In this document: positions 7,778 to 16,274 of the stretch, piece after piece | How the letters are laid out: every line of letters starts with the position of its first letter | Position numbering within the stretch: the stretch's first letter is position 1 | Origin: Saprospiraceae bacterium | GTDB taxonomy: Bacteria; Bacteroidota; Bacteroidia; Chitinophagales; Saprospiraceae | Direction: 5' to 3' | Length of the DNA stretch: 41,509 nt | Assembly: GCA_020629615.1 (NCBI GenBank) | Contig: JAHDCZ010000017.1 | Span: 1-41,509, forward strand | The notes under the pieces: model-generated | The model's input: the letters and a program-made list of their open reading frames with translations, nothing else | Databases searched by the model: none | Told to the model about the DNA's origin: nothing | Translations under genes and position numbers: made by a program

Positions 7778-9622
7778 ATGGAAATAATTGAAAAAATACA
7801 GAATCAGGTAACCGAATTACTTAAAGATCAATTTGAGCTTGAGTTGTTATCAAATCAAGTGGTCATTAATAAAACTAGGAGAGATGTTGCTGGTGACTTA
7901 ACACTAGTCATGTTTCCTTTTGTAAAGCAATTAAAAAAATCTCCGCAAGAGATTGGTGATATTTTCAGTCAGAGACTATCAACAACGATATCCGAGATCA
8001 AGGCAATCGAAATTGCAGGTGGTTTTTTAAATATTAGCCTTTCTGATGAATATTGGAATAAGGTACTGAAAGACTTGTATCATAATCCTTCCTTTGGAAC
8101 ATTTCCAAAGAATGGCAAAAAGATATTAGTTGAGTTTTCATCCCCCAACACCAACAAACCTCTACACTTAGGACATATTAGAAACATCCTTTTGGGATGG
8201 TCAACAAGCAAAATATCTGAGGCTGCTGGATACAAAGTCATTAAAACTCAAATTATTAATGATCGAGGGATTGCGATTTGTAAAAGCATGTTGGCTTGGC
8301 AATTATTTGGAGAAGGTAAAACACCCGATTCTAGTAATATCAAAGGTGATCACTTTGTGGGTAGCTTTTATGTGGCATTCGAAACGCATTTCAAAAATGA
8401 ATATAACGATTGGCAAAATTCGGCGGAAGCCAAAAATATCTTTGAATCAGAATCCAAAGAAAATGAATCCTATGAAGCATTCTTGAAACGTTTTAAGAAT
8501 GAATATTTCAATCGATTTAGCGCACTGGGAAATCAAGCGAAAACCATGCTTCAAGCATGGGAAAATGATGATCCGGATATAAAAGCATTATGGAAGCAGA
8601 TGAACAGCTGGGTATATGACGGATTCAATACAACCTATGAGGCTTTGGGAGTAAATTTTGACGCCTTATATTATGAATCAGATACTTATAAACTAGGTAA
8701 AGATATTATAGAAAACGGTCTTCAAGATGAAGTCTTTTACAAAAAAGAAGATGGTAGCGTTTGGATTGATTTGGAATCTAAAAAACTTGATCACAAATTA
8801 GTATTGCGGAGTGATGGGACTTCCGTTTACATGACACAAGATATTGGAACTGCCCAGCTCCGGTACAAAGATCATGGAGTTGATTCCATGATTTATGTCG
8901 TGGCTGATGAACAAGATTATCACTTCAAGGTGCTTTTTGAAATCTTGAAAGAACTTAAAGAACCTTACACAGATGGATTGCATCATTTATCGTACGGTAT
9001 GGTTGATTTACCAACAGGAAAAATGAAAAGTCGTGAGGGGACCGTTGTTGATGCGGATGATCTCATCAAGGAGGTAATCGATGAAGCAAGAACTGGAGCT
9101 TCTGATCGTGGTGTATTAGAATCAATTTCTATTGAAGAGCGAGAAGATATTTATAGAAAAATCGGCTTAGGAGCTTTAAAGTTTTTCATTCTAAAAGTAA
9201 ATCCTAAAAAACGAATGATCTTTGACCCAAAGGATTCTGTCGATATGCAAGGACAAACTGGACCCTATATCCAAAATGCAGTAGTACGTATCGAATCAAT
9301 TTTGAGAAAACTTAGCGACTGGGACGAATCACTTTATTTTTCTTATAGTTCTCCTCTCCAAATAGAAAAGGACTTGGTAAAATCATTAAACGAATATCCC
9401 TCCGAAGTGTTGAAAGCAGCGGAGGATAAAGATCCCTCCATTATAGCGAGTTTTGCATACGAACTTGCCAAAGATTTTCATAAATTTTACCATGATGTAA
9501 GAATTTTAAAAGCAGAATCACATTCGGCGAAAGCCTATAGAGTTGTACTCTGCACAAGTATCAAAAATACTTTAACCAAAGCAATGGATTTATTGGGCAT
9601 TGAGATGCCAGAAAGAATGTAG
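7778..9622 (+). CDS. argS: Arginyl-tRNA synthetase
   Basis: This class I aminoacyl-tRNA synthetase charges tRNA-Arg in the cytosol. The 614-residue protein has the ArgRS N-terminal add-1 domain (1-110), the class I signature with FSSPNTNKPLHLGHIRN (HIGH-type motif HLGH at 130-133), the ArgRS-typical DQDYHF-like segment ADEQDYHFKVL near residue 375, GKMKSREG at 414-421 in the KMSKS position, and a C-terminal DALR anticodon-binding helical domain beginning near YIQNAVVRIESILRK. The length is a little above the 577 residues of E. coli ArgRS, with an insertion around residues 200-260 that I recall as common in Bacteroidota homologues. The ATG start lies just after a TAnnTTTG element. glnS begins 10 bases after the stop, so two synthetases share a transcript. 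Confidence 0.97.
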   Translation: MEIIEKIQNQVTELLKDQFELELLSNQVVINKTRRDVAGDLTLVMFPFVKQLKKSPQEIGDIFSQRLSTTISEIKAIEIAGGFLNISLSDEYWNKVLKDLYHNPSFGTFPKNGKKILVEFSSPNTNKPLHLGHIRNILLGWSTSKISEAAGYKVIKTQIINDRGIAICKSMLAWQLFGEGKTPDSSNIKGDHFVGSFYVAFETHFKNEYNDWQNSAEAKNIFESESKENESYEAFLKRFKNEYFNRFSALGNQAKTMLQAWENDDPDIKALWKQMNSWVYDGFNTTYEALGVNFDALYYESDTYKLGKDIIENGLQDEVFYKKEDGSVWIDLESKKLDHKLVLRSDGTSVYMTQDIGTAQLRYKDHGVDSMIYVVADEQDYHFKVLFEILKELKEPYTDGLHHLSYGMVDLPTGKMKSREGTVVDADDLIKEVIDEARTGASDRGVLESISIEEREDIYRKIGLGALKFFILKVNPKKRMIFDPKDSVDMQGQTGPYIQNAVVRIESILRKLSDWDESLYFSYSSPLQIEKDLVKSLNEYPSEVLKAAEDKDPSIIASFAYELAKDFHKFYHDVRILKAESHSAKAYRVVLCTSIKNTLTKAMDLLGIEMPERM

Positions 9623-9632
9623 AATAAATGTT

Positions 9633-11312
9633 ATGTCGGAAAATAAAGGGACTTCACTTAATTTCATAGAACAGATTATCGAAGAAGATTTGTCTTCGGG
9701 TAAACACGCTGGAAGGATTCATACTCGTTTTCCTCCAGAACCAAATGGATACTTACACATCGGTCACGTTAAGGCCATTTGTATCAACTTTGAAACAGCC
9801 AAGAAGTATGGAGGAAAAACAAATCTTCGTTTTGATGATACCAATCCTACTTCTGAGAAAACGGAGTATGTGGACGCCATACAAAATGATATTAAATGGC
9901 TCGGATTTGATTGGAATGAGGACAAGGCTTTATATGCTTCAAATTACTTTGCTCAGCTGTATGAATTTGCAATCAAATTGATTAAAGATGGAAATGCCTA
10001 TGTAGATGATAGTACAGTTGAAGAAATTGCGGAGATGAAAGGTACTCCTACTGAAGCAGGTAAGAATAGTCCTTATCGTGAACGCTCGGTCGAAGAAAAT
10101 CTTGATCTTTTTACTAGAATGAAAAATGGTGAATTTGAAGATGGGGCAAGAGTATTAAGAGCAAAAGTAAATATGGAATCACCAAATATGCACATGCGTG
10201 ATCCTGTGATCTATCGAATTAAAAAAGCAACACACCACCGTACAGGGGATGATTGGTGTATTTATCCAATGTATGATTTTGCACATGGGCAATCGGATTC
10301 TATAGAAAACATTACACATTCTTTATGTTCACTTGAATTCAGACATCACAGACCGCTCTATGATTGGTTCATTGAGAAACTTGAGATCTTTCCATCTAGG
10401 CAGATTGAGTTTGCTCGAATGAATGTCGAATATATGGTGACCAGCAAACGTAAATTATTGAAACTTGTGAATGATGGTGTTGTTACAGGATGGGACGATC
10501 CTCGTATGGCAACGGTTTCTGGCTTAAGAAGAAAAGGATATCCCGCGGAAGCACTCCGTACTTTCTGCGATAAAGCAGGAGTCGCAAAAAGAGAAAATCT
10601 GATCGAATTTAGTCTGTTAGAATCATGTGTCCGTGACGTATTGAATCGTACAGCTCATCGTGCTATGGTAGTCATGGATCCTGTTAAATTGACCATTACC
10701 AATTATCCTAAAGATCAGGTTGAGATTATGATCGCGGATAACGGTTACGACAATCCGGAAGCTGGTCAAAGGGAGGTTCCTTTTTCAGGACATCTTTTAA
10801 TTGAGAAATCTGATTTTATGGAAGACGCCCCACGCAAGTTTTTCCGATTAAGTCCAGGACGTGATGTTCGACTAAAAAATGGATATATCGTGCATTGCGA
10901 GGGCTGCGTAAAAGATGAAGAGGGCAATGTAACTGAAGTATTAGCAAGTTATTATCCCAATAGTAAAAGTGGACAAGACGAGTCAGGCATCAAAGCCAAA
11001 GGAACTTTGCATTGGGTTTCTGAAGCTCATGCAATCAGTGCTGAATTGAGAAACTACAATCAGTTGTTTACAGATCCAACACCAACTTCGCATGAGGACA
11101 AAGATTATACTGAATTCATTAATCCAAACTCTCTCGAAGTCATCAAGACTGCCAAACTAGAACCAAGTCTAAAAGACGCGATAATCGGTCAGCAGTATCA
11201 ATTTATGAGAACAGCCTACTATACAACTGACATTGAATCTTCAAGTGAACATTTAATCTTTAATAGAACAGTAACTCTAAAAGATTCATGGGGTAAAAAG
11301 CAGAATAAATAA
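9633..11312 (+). CDS. glnS: Glutaminyl-tRNA synthetase
   Basis: GlnRS charges tRNA-Gln directly, so this organism need not rely on the Gat amidotransferase route for tRNA-Gln. From the ATG at 9633 the protein has 559 residues, close to the 554 of E. coli. Motifs: RFPPEPNGYLHIGHVKAI (32-49, HIGH at 42-45), FDDTNP (about 63-68), DDWCIYPMYDFAHGQSD near 205-221, and VTSKRKLL at 269-276 as the KMSKS-type loop (Thr replaces the usual Met). The C-terminal beta-barrel anticodon-binding domain includes FRLSPGRDVRLKN and KGTLHWV. An in-frame TTG at 9600 would add 11 residues and overlap argS; I prefer the ATG because the usual GlnRS N-terminus (LNFIEQIIEEDL) follows it directly. It is probably co-transcribed with argS. 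Confidence 0.97.
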   Translation: MSENKGTSLNFIEQIIEEDLSSGKHAGRIHTRFPPEPNGYLHIGHVKAICINFETAKKYGGKTNLRFDDTNPTSEKTEYVDAIQNDIKWLGFDWNEDKALYASNYFAQLYEFAIKLIKDGNAYVDDSTVEEIAEMKGTPTEAGKNSPYRERSVEENLDLFTRMKNGEFEDGARVLRAKVNMESPNMHMRDPVIYRIKKATHHRTGDDWCIYPMYDFAHGQSDSIENITHSLCSLEFRHHRPLYDWFIEKLEIFPSRQIEFARMNVEYMVTSKRKLLKLVNDGVVTGWDDPRMATVSGLRRKGYPAEALRTFCDKAGVAKRENLIEFSLLESCVRDVLNRTAHRAMVVMDPVKLTITNYPKDQVEIMIADNGYDNPEAGQREVPFSGHLLIEKSDFMEDAPRKFFRLSPGRDVRLKNGYIVHCEGCVKDEEGNVTEVLASYYPNSKSGQDESGIKAKGTLHWVSEAHAISAELRNYNQLFTDPTPTSHEDKDYTEFINPNSLEVIKTAKLEPSLKDAIIGQQYQFMRTAYYTTDIESSSEHLIFNRTVTLKDSWGKKQNK

Positions 11313-11345
11313 GAATGGTAAGGCAAATTTTCTATATGCTTCATT

Positions 11346-11353
11346 TATATTTG
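11346..11353 (+). promoter_or_regulatory. TAnnTTTG promoter element just before pyrR
   Basis: TATATTTG matches the Bacteroidota -7 consensus and ends 6 bases before the pyrR ATG at 11360. A start site 5-7 bases downstream would produce a leaderless or almost leaderless pyrR-pyrB transcript, leaving no space for a PyrR-binding attenuator. No -33 element is evident. Confidence 0.5.
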
Positions 11354-11359
11354 TAATTC

Positions 11360-11908
11360 ATGGCAAGAGGAAGAGTCATATTACAAGAAGAACGTTTTAA
11401 ATTCACCTTAGAACGATTGTGTCAACAATTAATAGAGAATTATTCCTATTTTGAAAATACATGCATCATTGGAATTCAAGATCGAGGTGTCTTGCTAGGG
11501 GAGCGTATTGTTGATTGCCTTTCGGCGAATTTAAAAAAGACCAAGATCGAATTTGGTAAATTGGATATCACCTTTTATCGAGATGATTTCAGGACTAGAG
11601 AAACTCCTTTAAAAGCAAGTAGTACAGAAATTGATTTTTTAGTTGAAAACAAACGAGTAATTCTGGTTGATGATGTGTTGTATACAGGACGTACAGTCCA
11701 GGCTGCTATGTCGGCATTATTGGCTTTTGGTCGTCCGGCAACCGTAGAATTATTGACTATGGTTGATCGACGTTTCAACAGACATTTACCGATCTTATCA
11801 GATTATACTGGAATTACCATTGATGCCCTTGATGAAGCCTACGTTCGTGTAGAACTAGAACAAGTCGAAGGCAAGGATCGAATATTAATTTTTTCTGCGA
11901 AGAGATAA
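11360..11908 (+). CDS. pyrR: PyrR-type uracil phosphoribosyltransferase/pyrimidine regulator
   Basis: The 182-residue protein is a type I phosphoribosyltransferase of the PyrR family, with IGIQDRGVLLGERI (37-50), the DITFYRDDFRTR segment (69-80), and the PRPP-binding loop VILVDDVLYTGRTVQAA (100-116). It ends with ALDEAYVRVELEQVEGKDRI, typical of PyrR. In Gram-positive bacteria PyrR both converts uracil plus PRPP to UMP and binds pyr mRNA to promote attenuation. Here pyrB follows after 2 bases and the leader is about 6 bases, so an RNA target in the usual place is absent; the enzyme activity is the safer function to assign. The length matches B. subtilis PyrR (181). ATG start. Confidence 0.93.
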   Translation: MARGRVILQEERFKFTLERLCQQLIENYSYFENTCIIGIQDRGVLLGERIVDCLSANLKKTKIEFGKLDITFYRDDFRTRETPLKASSTEIDFLVENKRVILVDDVLYTGRTVQAAMSALLAFGRPATVELLTMVDRRFNRHLPILSDYTGITIDALDEAYVRVELEQVEGKDRILIFSAKR

Positions 11909-11910
11909 CG

Positions 11911-12867
11911 ATGACAAATAATCCGCAAGAGTTAAGTACAAAACATATCCTAGGGATTAAGTATATTCAAAAAAATGATATCGAGTTGATATTCAAAACC
12001 GCTAGTCATTTTAAAGAAGTCATTAATCGACCAATAAAGAAAGTACCTTCATTAAGAGACGTTACCATTGCAAATCTATTTTTTGAAAACTCAACACGAA
12101 CTAAGATTTCTTTTGAACTTGCCGAAAAGAGATTATCGGCTGATGTCGTTAATTTTTCAGCTTCTGGTTCTTCAGTAAAAAAAGGAGAAACCTTACTCGA
12201 TACCGTTAACAATATTTTATCGATGAAAGTCGATATGGTTGTCATGCGTCATCCTGCTCCTGGAGCCCATCACTTTTTGGCAAAACACATTGATGCGAGT
12301 ATTGTTAATGCTGGCGATGGTACACACGAACACCCAACTCAAGCTTTATTAGATGCCTTCTCCATGCAAGAAAAGATTGGAAGCCTCGCAGGAAAGAAGA
12401 TTGCAATTATTGGAGATATCAAACACAGTCGCGTCGCCTTAAGTAATATATATTGTCTACAGAAGCTTGGAGCAAAGGTAAAGGTGTGTGGACCTCCGAC
12501 CTTGATTCCTAAACACTTGAGTGAACTTGGAGTTGAAATTGATTACGACATTAACAGAACATTGCGTTGGTGTGATGTCGCTAATATCCTAAGAATCCAA
12601 CTAGAACGTCAAGATATTAAATACATCCCTTCCCTCAGAGAATATTCACAATATTTTGGGGTTACTAAACAAATATTGGATGGTCTTCAAAAAGAAATTG
12701 TCATCATGCACCCTGGACCTATTAATAGAGGGATCGAAATTAGTAGTGATGTGGCAGATTCAGATCATTCAATCATTCTACAACAAGTCGAAAATGGTGT
12801 AGCCGTCCGAATGGCGATTCTGTACTTATTGGCTAGTAAAAGAGGGGAGAGAAAGCTAGAAACCTAG
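11911..12867 (+). CDS. pyrB: Aspartate carbamoyltransferase catalytic subunit
   Basis: PyrB condenses carbamoyl phosphate with aspartate, the committed step of de novo pyrimidine synthesis. The 318-residue protein has the carbamoyl-phosphate loop FFENSTRTKISFE (57-69), the SASGSSVKKGETLLDT segment (83-98) with the catalytic Ser/Lys loop, VMRHPAPGAH (111-120), GDGTHEHPTQALLD (135-148), and the C-terminal aspartate-binding MHPGPINRGIEI. The length corresponds to the catalytic chain; no pyrI regulatory-chain gene is adjacent, so it may be the unregulated trimer type. It starts 2 bases after pyrR, forming a compact pyrR-pyrB unit. A short AT dyad follows the stop, but I do not call it a terminator. 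Confidence 0.97.
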   Translation: MTNNPQELSTKHILGIKYIQKNDIELIFKTASHFKEVINRPIKKVPSLRDVTIANLFFENSTRTKISFELAEKRLSADVVNFSASGSSVKKGETLLDTVNNILSMKVDMVVMRHPAPGAHHFLAKHIDASIVNAGDGTHEHPTQALLDAFSMQEKIGSLAGKKIAIIGDIKHSRVALSNIYCLQKLGAKVKVCGPPTLIPKHLSELGVEIDYDINRTLRWCDVANILRIQLERQDIKYIPSLREYSQYFGVTKQILDGLQKEIVIMHPGPINRGIEISSDVADSDHSIILQQVENGVAVRMAILYLLASKRGERKLET

Positions 12868-12950
12868 TTTGTTAAGTTTTACTTAAAACTCATATTCTGC
12901 AACGTTTTTGACCATTACAAATGTTTACTTTATTAGAATAATTTAAGTTT

Positions 12951-14384
12951 ATGAAATATATTTCTATTCTCTTTTATTTGATTTTATTTTCTAGTCTTTC
13001 TCTTAGTGCTCAAAATAGTACTGATGGTTACAAGATAAAATTCAATATTGAAAACTATCAATCAGATACTTTGGTCATCGGTTATTATTATGGCGATCGA
13101 CAGTTGGTGAAAGATTCTTTAGTATCCGATAAAGAAAAGGGAGTGTTCTTTTGGGAAGGAGAAGAATCCCTAGATCCTGGAATCTACATGATGCTGGTAC
13201 AACCAAGTGAGCAATTTGTTCAATTTATGATACCGCAAGAGGATCAAGAATTTGAACTAAAGACAGATATTAATGATCTTAGTAATATTGAATACAAAGG
13301 ATCAAAAGACAATGAACTCTTTGTTGAGTATCTCAGCTTTATACGCAAACAAAATGCTTCTTTGGAAGAATTAAAAGCTACCATTGAAACCAAAAAAGAA
13401 GCTGGCGAGGATACCACAAAAGACAGTGAAAAATTATACCAACTCGATGATGAAGTTTTTACACATCTTGAAAAATTAGTCAAAGAAAATCCCAATACAG
13501 TTACAGGTCTTTTAATTAAATCAAATTTTCAAATAGATATACCGGAATACAATGTGTCTCAAGACTCATTACAATTACTAAGGTATTTATATTTTAGAGA
13601 ACATTATTTTGATCACATTGAAATGGAGAATCCAGCGACTTTACGTACTCCTTTTCTACATCAGAAAGTTGATTATTATATCAATAAGCTAACTTCTCAA
13701 CACCCAGACTCGGTGATCATTGCGGTGGATCGAGTTCTAGATATGTTGAAACCGTCAACAGAATCTTTCACTTTTTACACGAGCCACTTTTTAAATACAT
13801 ATGCTAACAGTAAAATTGTAGGTATGGATAAAGTGTATGTTCACATCGTTGATAAGTACTACAAATCAGGAATTGCTGATTGGGTCACTGAAGAAAGTCT
13901 GATTAAAATTGTGGATCGTTCAGAAAAGATCAAACCAGTGCTAATAGGTAAAATAGCTCCTGATGTGACATTGTACAGAGAGGACGGTTCCACAATGAAT
14001 ATTCATGATGTTCAAGCAGATTATACTGTATTATTATTTTGGGCACCAGATTGTGGGCACTGTAAAAAGTCAATGCCGGATGTGATAAAGTTTTATGATG
14101 AGAATAAGTCAAAGGGAGTTGAGCTTATTGCGATATGTACCAAGCATCAAAGCAAGTATGCAAGTTGTTGGGAAGCCGTAAAGGAAAAAGATATGTCTCG
14201 TTTTTTAAATCTTGGAGATCAATATCATAAATCCAGATTTAAATTGAAATACAATGTTTCTCAAACACCTAAGATTTTCATCTTGGATGAAAAGAAGGAG
14301 ATCATTATGAAAAACATTGGAGCAGATCAATTACAATCGGTGATTGATGAAATTATTGAAATGAAAAAGAAGCAGGAAAAATAA
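12951..14384 (+). CDS. Exported TlpA-like thioredoxin-fold protein (DUF4369/DUF5106 type)
   Basis: The 477-residue protein begins with a signal peptide (MKYISILFYLILFSSLSLSA, cleavage near residue 20). Residues 25-120 form a beta-rich domain of the DUF4369 type, 120-330 are a helical middle region of the DUF5106 type, and 332-470 are a TlpA/AhpC-like thioredoxin domain with redox motif C368-G-H-C371 after FWAP, and a cis-Pro segment VSQTPKIFIL near 442-451. Such proteins act in the periplasm, or tethered at the envelope, as thiol-disulfide reductants or isomerases; the partner is unknown. No lipobox Cys is seen at the cleavage site, so it is probably soluble. It is followed at once by a two-way terminator, and pyrB lies 83 bases upstream, so it probably has its own promoter. 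Confidence 0.85.
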   Translation: MKYISILFYLILFSSLSLSAQNSTDGYKIKFNIENYQSDTLVIGYYYGDRQLVKDSLVSDKEKGVFFWEGEESLDPGIYMMLVQPSEQFVQFMIPQEDQEFELKTDINDLSNIEYKGSKDNELFVEYLSFIRKQNASLEELKATIETKKEAGEDTTKDSEKLYQLDDEVFTHLEKLVKENPNTVTGLLIKSNFQIDIPEYNVSQDSLQLLRYLYFREHYFDHIEMENPATLRTPFLHQKVDYYINKLTSQHPDSVIIAVDRVLDMLKPSTESFTFYTSHFLNTYANSKIVGMDKVYVHIVDKYYKSGIADWVTEESLIKIVDRSEKIKPVLIGKIAPDVTLYREDGSTMNIHDVQADYTVLLFWAPDCGHCKKSMPDVIKFYDENKSKGVELIAICTKHQSKYASCWEAVKEKDMSRFLNLGDQYHKSRFKLKYNVSQTPKIFILDEKKEIIMKNIGADQLQSVIDEIIEMKKKQEK

Positions 14385-14410
14385 TTAAATACTCAAATGT
14401 CTTTGATAAA

Positions 14411-14447
14411 AAAAGCCCAATTGAAATTTCAAATGGGCTTTTAATTT
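14411..14447. terminator. Bidirectional intrinsic terminator
   Basis: A near-perfect inverted repeat (AAAAGCCCA...TGGGCTTTT, 14411-14442) is flanked by A and T runs on both sides. It sits between the convergent stops of the TlpA-like gene (14384) and the DUF2853 gene (14465) and can serve both strands. Confidence 0.85.
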
Positions 14448-14464
14448 TTAAGAGCGATATACAA

Positions 14465-14809
14465 TTAAACAAACTGCTTAGATTGCTTCAAGCTTTTAAC
14501 TAACATGTAGTAAAAGATAGCTCTATACTTGTTTCTGTTTCCTTTACCAAACTTTTCTACTGCTTCATCAATAGCTTTGTCTAATTTAGGTCCATCTTCC
14601 AAGCCTAATTTTTTCATTAGGAAATTCTTTTTTACAGTTTCCAATTCTTTCTTGTCAGAACTAGAAACTTTTTCAGCATCAGCCCTGTAAATTGCAGGTC
14701 CACATGCTTTTGTAACAGCAGTAAGTAATGCCATGTCAACTCTTTTCATACCAAGTTTACCAGACATTTCTTCTTTATACTGGGCTACTTTGTCATCAAA
14801 TTTGCTCAT
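14465..14809 (-). CDS. DUF2853 family protein
   Basis: This 114-residue cytosolic protein fits the DUF2853 family, with a start like MSKFDDKVAQYKEEM, KACGPAIYRADAEKVSSSDK (36-55), a KKNFLMKKLGL motif (61-71), and a strongly conserved C-terminal block with GKGNRNKYRAIFYYMLV (89-105). The residue pattern is helical throughout, with no signal peptide or membrane segment. No enzyme motif is visible and the family function is unknown to me. It has its own TAnnTTTG-type promoter at 14840-14847 and its own terminator, so it is a monocistronic unit separate from the operon upstream. Confidence 0.85.
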   Translation of the reverse strand: MSKFDDKVAQYKEEMSGKLGMKRVDMALLTAVTKACGPAIYRADAEKVSSSDKKELETVKKNFLMKKLGLEDGPKLDKAIDEAVEKFGKGNRNKYRAIFYYMLVKSLKQSKQFV

Positions 14810-14839
14810 AGTGATATTTAGATTAATTGATTAGATGTG

Positions 14840-14847
14840 CAAAATTA
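14840..14847 (-). promoter_or_regulatory. TAnnTTTG promoter element upstream of DUF2853 gene
   Basis: On the minus strand the sequence reads TAATTTTG followed by C, matching the -7 consensus, 30 bases before the ATG at 14809. The rest of the 149-base gap (14810-14958) is very AT-rich with an imperfect AT dyad around 14857-14890; I see no other element in it. Confidence 0.5.
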
Positions 14848-14958
14848 AGTATAAGATTATATATATAATAATTCTAGCATATATATTATCAAGTACTTTT
14901 AATATTCTTTAGACTTTAAATAATCAAAAAGACACACTTCAGTCCAGCTTTGTTGAAA

Positions 14959-15486
14959 TTAATTTCTACTTATAATTTTTATATGACCAAGATGATGATC
15001 TGAGTGCCATGCATAAAGTGCAGTGGCAACCCATAAGCTGTATTCATAATTTGATTCTGGGTGTATAAATGATCTATTAAAATCTTCTTCAGTCATATGC
15101 TTCAAAAGATATGTCCATCTTTGATGCAAGCCTTTTAAAATTCCTAATGAAATATTAGGGTCCATGACCCGAGCATCTTCCAAGCGAGCCCAAGCCTTTT
15201 CGTCATATGCCTTAATCAGTGGTCGCTGCTCTGTTAATGACCATTTAAATCGTATATAACTGTTCATGTGACTATCGGCAAGATGATGTATTACTTGCCT
15301 TAATGTCCAACTGCCTTCTCTATATGATAAATCCAATTGATCATTCGAAAGTAGATTCAATTCCTCTTCAATATTTGAAGGTAATCTATCGATGGTTTCT
15401 ATCCATGTACCTATTTGGTCAATGGAAAAATCAGTTGGCAAGATAAATTTACCAATAGGGAATTTGAGTAAGTTCGTATCTGTCAT
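14959..15486 (-). CDS. YfiT/BstA-like DinB-fold metal-dependent protein (putative bacillithiol transferase)
   Basis: The 175-residue protein matches the YfiT branch of the DinB four-helix-bundle family over its full length: LKFPIGKF (7-14), a SYREGSWTLRQVIHHLADSH stretch (54-73), NSYIRFKWSLTE (75-86), IKAYDEKAWA (91-100), and YAWHSDHHLGHI (158-169). His68, His161 and His165 correspond to the metal-binding triad of B. subtilis YfiT (67, 160, 164). DinB/YfiT proteins are thiol transferases (bacillithiol S-transferases) or putative metal-dependent hydrolases, acting in the cytosol on electrophiles; many Bacteroidota make bacillithiol. It is the last gene of a tight run, 2 bases after the membrane protein gene. 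The family call is firm, the substrate inferred. Confidence 0.88.
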   Translation of the reverse strand: MTDTNLLKFPIGKFILPTDFSIDQIGTWIETIDRLPSNIEEELNLLSNDQLDLSYREGSWTLRQVIHHLADSHMNSYIRFKWSLTEQRPLIKAYDEKAWARLEDARVMDPNISLGILKGLHQRWTYLLKHMTEEDFNRSFIHPESNYEYSLWVATALYAWHSDHHLGHIKIISRN

Positions 15487-15488
15487 AA

Positions 15489-16274
15489 TTAGGTATCTAT
15501 TCTTAATAATTGTGAAGAAGGTCTCATCTCATATAGAAATAAAGTCGCCACGACTGCCCCTAGTAAAGGAGCTACAATCAATCCAACAAGTGGTACTAAA
15601 ATAAGTAAGTAACTTACCAAACCTAATGCTATACTAGCACCTGCATAATCACGAATAACTTTAGCACTTTGTTTAATTTCTAAGCCATATTGTTCTAAAT
15701 AATTATCCATGAATGCAAAACCAATATAATAACACTGTAAAAAAAAGACTATTACTTTTGCTAGCCATTCTAATCCAACCGAACTTATTACAGTCGTAAT
15801 TAAGACCGTTAAGATCGCTTCTAGTATCCAACAACGGATGACTACTTTAAACATTCTGACTTCAGCTCTCATAAAATCTTTAAGCTTCGGTTTATAATCG
15901 CGCTCGGTTAATATCCCAATCGTTTTGACGCAGAAATGAAATATCAAAACTTCTAAAAACAGTAATAGGATATATTTTGCAGATCCTGAGTAAAATAAAC
16001 CACTTAGAAAACCACCTAAATCAGAGGTTAAGGTTGATGCAGAATAAAAAAAACCTTGATTGGAATTTAAATTACCATACCATCCCAATAATACATTAAA
16101 CAGTTGAATGGTCAAGATTAAGGCAAAAAACAATGAAATCCTTCCAGCCCAGCCATATCGCCAAAATCCTTCCCATAATTTATGCTCTCTGATAAAATGG
16201 TAAGCGTTTACATGAAGACCCAAAACTTTTTTAAATTCTCCTATGTCATCTTCAATTTCAGCAATTGATTTCAT
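15489..16274 (-). CDS. Multi-pass membrane protein, EI24/CysZ-like
   Basis: The 261-residue protein has a cytosolic amphipathic N-terminus (1-45) and about five hydrophobic segments: roughly 46-65, 98-118, 146-166, 168-190 and 213-248. The last part has a charged pre-segment (DNYLEQYGLEIKQSAKVIRDY at about 190-210) followed by a long hydrophobic hairpin rich in Leu, Val and Gly (LGLVSYLLILVPLVGLIVAP). That C-terminal arrangement resembles EI24/CysZ-type membrane proteins, the family that includes sulfate transporter CysZ, but the match is from pattern only. It overlaps the lipoprotein gene upstream by 4 bases and precedes the YfiT-like gene by 2, so it is clearly part of the operon. What it transports, if anything, is unknown. 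Confidence 0.7.
   Translation of the reverse strand: MKSIAEIEDDIGEFKKVLGLHVNAYHFIREHKLWEGFWRYGWAGRISLFFALILTIQLFNVLLGWYGNLNSNQGFFYSASTLTSDLGGFLSGLFYSGSAKYILLLFLEVLIFHFCVKTIGILTERDYKPKLKDFMRAEVRMFKVVIRCWILEAILTVLITTVISSVGLEWLAKVIVFFLQCYYIGFAFMDNYLEQYGLEIKQSAKVIRDYAGASIALGLVSYLLILVPLVGLIVAPLLGAVVATLFLYEMRPSSQLLRIDT

Noticed and set aside
9600-9632. Longer glnS start at an in-frame TTG overlapping the end of argS
   Set aside because: The 11 added residues do not resemble GlnRS N-termini and a normal ATG with the family start follows at 9633.
12868-12950. Short inverted repeat after pyrB as a terminator
   Set aside because: The stem is only five or six A-T pairs and no T run follows.
14857-14890. 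AT-only imperfect dyad in the gap before DUF2853
   Set aside because: The region is almost entirely A and T, so chance pairing is expected; it has no terminator form.
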